From Planctomicrobium piriforme (GTDB lineage: Bacteria > Planctomycetota > Planctomycetia > Planctomycetales > Planctomycetaceae), in assembly GCA_945860955.1 (NCBI GenBank), contig CAMATH010000036.1, forward strand, positions 1-62,870: DNA of 62,870 nucleotides. Direction: 5' to 3'. The position numbers and the translations under genes were made by a program. This document shows, piece by piece, positions 62,275 to 62,870 of the stretch; position 1 is the first letter of the stretch, and the number at the start of each line of letters is the position of its first letter. The notes under the pieces were generated by a model that made no database searches, had not been told where the DNA came from, and worked only from the letters and a program-made list of their open reading frames with translations.

Positions 62275-62420
62275 ATGAAGTTTTCGCGTTGGAAAGCATG
62301 TCCGGAATTGGCTGAATTCCCTTGCGAAAAGGATATGTCGTCCGTACACGAGCTTCAAAGGCATCTTTCCGCAAGTTCCAGCGCCGTGTTGCCCCCGATC
62401 CCACCCTAACCCACAGGAAC

Positions 62421-62455
62421 ACAAACGCCCCCGAGCGTGACTCGAGGGCGTTTGT
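62421..62455 (-). terminator. Hairpin after the tRNA-Pro fragment
   Basis: A perfect 10-bp stem (ACAAACGCCC at 62421-62430 with GGGCGTTTGT at 62446-62455) with a further 4-bp inner stem lies 8 bp beyond the tRNA 3' end. It is likely the original tRNA terminator, though no T-run follows. Confidence 0.6.
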
Positions 62456-62462
62456 ACTCTAG

Positions 62463-62504
62463 TCGGGACGGCGGGATTTGAACCCACGACCTCTTGCACC
62501 CCAA
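62463..62504 (-). tRNA. tRNA-Pro(GGG), 3' fragment only
   Basis: On the minus strand, the anticodon loop TTGGGGT (anticodon GGG), 3' anticodon stem GCAAG, variable AGGTC, T arm GTGGG-TTCAAAT-CCCGC, acceptor strand CGTCCCG and discriminator A are complete. The expected 5' anticodon stem (CTTGC) and everything before it are absent; the sequence leaves tRNA-like form right at the loop. This is the structure left by integration at a tRNA. Confidence 0.82.
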
Positions 62505-62556
62505 GCGCTCTTGGGAACCCTTGTTTTCAGCGGAAAAACGCTGGTTTTCAAGCATT

Positions 62557-62667
62557 GTACCGTCTTTGTACCGTCATTCAAGACCGTTCACGGCGTTTCG
62601 CAAATCTGCGGGAAATTGCGGTACATTGGCCCGTACCACGGTACATAGACGGTACATTCCACGGTAC
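62557..62667. promoter_or_regulatory. Seven phased GTAC sites, possible recombinase arm sites
   Basis: GTAC cores start at 62557, 62568, 62621, 62633, 62641, 62652 and 62664. The first two are TGTACCG; three of the right-hand five (62621, 62641 and 62664) are CGGTACA and 62652 is similar. The spacing is mostly 11-12 bp, about one helical turn. The two groups face each other. Such phased, inverted sites suit an integrase, repressor or partition protein. Confidence 0.5.
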
Positions 62668-62723
62668 AGCCGATCGGCCGCCCCTTCGCGTTCTCTCCCC
62701 CGGTCAGAATTGCCCCGGCCGCT

Positions 62724-62870
62724 TTATCGCCCCGTTGGCGACTCGAGGAAATCCCCCGGCCGGTTCTCCGTCTCGACGGTCGGGCGTTCGTTTGCGTCGA
62801 TCCTGGGGGGCGGTTGGAATCTTGCGTCGGCGGTTGATTCCAGCCAATCGAGGTATTCGGGAGTTTGCAA
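62724..62870 (-). CDS. 3' end of an unknown gene (partial)
   Basis: An open frame with no start in the window reads from the right edge to TAA at 62724-62726. The last 48 residues include TPEYLDWLESTADARFQPPP and a polar tail. The position beside the tRNA fragment suggests an integrase or another gene of the element, but no motif confirms it. Confidence 0.35.
   Translation of the reverse strand: MQTPEYLDWLESTADARFQPPPRIDANERPTVETENRPGDFLESPTGR

Noticed and set aside
62275-62499. N-terminal extension of the WD40 frame
   Set aside because: The extra codons include the T arm of the tRNA-Pro fragment and its terminator, so they are not protein-coding.

Overview
The window is GC-rich and gene-dense and looks like a chromosome segment of a planctomycete (order Planctomycetales; genus not resolvable). 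Four things point there: two sigma factors of the planctomycete-expanded ECF type, one of them translationally coupled to a Ser/Thr kinase-TPR protein; a tetrahydromethanopterin-pathway formyltransferase (Ftr/FhcD), found outside methanogens and methylotrophs mainly in planctomycetes; many secreted ThuA, SMP-30, PQQ-propeller, sialidase and sialate-esterase proteins; and a Cys-rich exported protein with YTV-like repeats.

Layout. Bases 1-8200 are an accessory, decaying zone. It holds a NACHT/HEAT-type protein that lacks its P-loop, an orphan VirD4/TraG-like ATPase with a degenerate Walker A, an IS21 istA stub, and a PIN-toxin/antitoxin pair between two decayed RAYT transposase copies with REP hairpins beside them. 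Bases 8198-20408 are mostly minus-strand housekeeping and secreted genes: a Cys-rich exported protein, a glycosyltransferase-like membrane protein, Ftr, ThuA, NnrD, an ECF sigma, an SMP-30 lactonase and an esterase, followed by a plus-strand NIF3 protein. A nested palindromic element lies at 13198-13415. Bases 21074-36410 carry a complete 14-gene complex I operon, nuoA to nuoN, in canonical order. NuoG is short but keeps an N7-type cluster motif, NuoK has a long tail, and NuoL and NuoM have His-rich loops.

Bases 36459-47000 hold an N-truncated AAA15-type ATPase, a coupled DinB / TPR-protease / MazG trio, a YTV-like secreted protein, an EamA transporter, tandem Uma2 nucleases and a SWIM protein with a histone-H1-like tail. 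Bases 47175-55412 combine a sialidase, a type II restriction-modification pair (D12-class methylase and SacI-like nuclease), a PQQ propeller, SufE, a two-domain sialate O-acetylesterase whose second domain has lost its serine, and an aldo/keto reductase. Bases 55423-60619 hold a cyanophycin-synthetase-like ATP-grasp protein with a dead Mur-ligase half, then the ECF sigma and kinase pair.

The right end (60825-62870) contains an IS3 transposase remnant, a seven-bladed WD40 protein and a 3' fragment of tRNA-Pro(GGG) that stops at the anticodon loop. Beside the fragment are seven phased GTAC sites and the 3' end of an unknown gene. This looks like the attachment-site edge of an integrated element that continues beyond the window.

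The strongest candidates for new biology are the CphA-like protein, the tRNA-Pro junction with its phased sites, and the T4CP-like ATPase beside a NACHT remnant. All calls come from reading the sequence; no database search was run.
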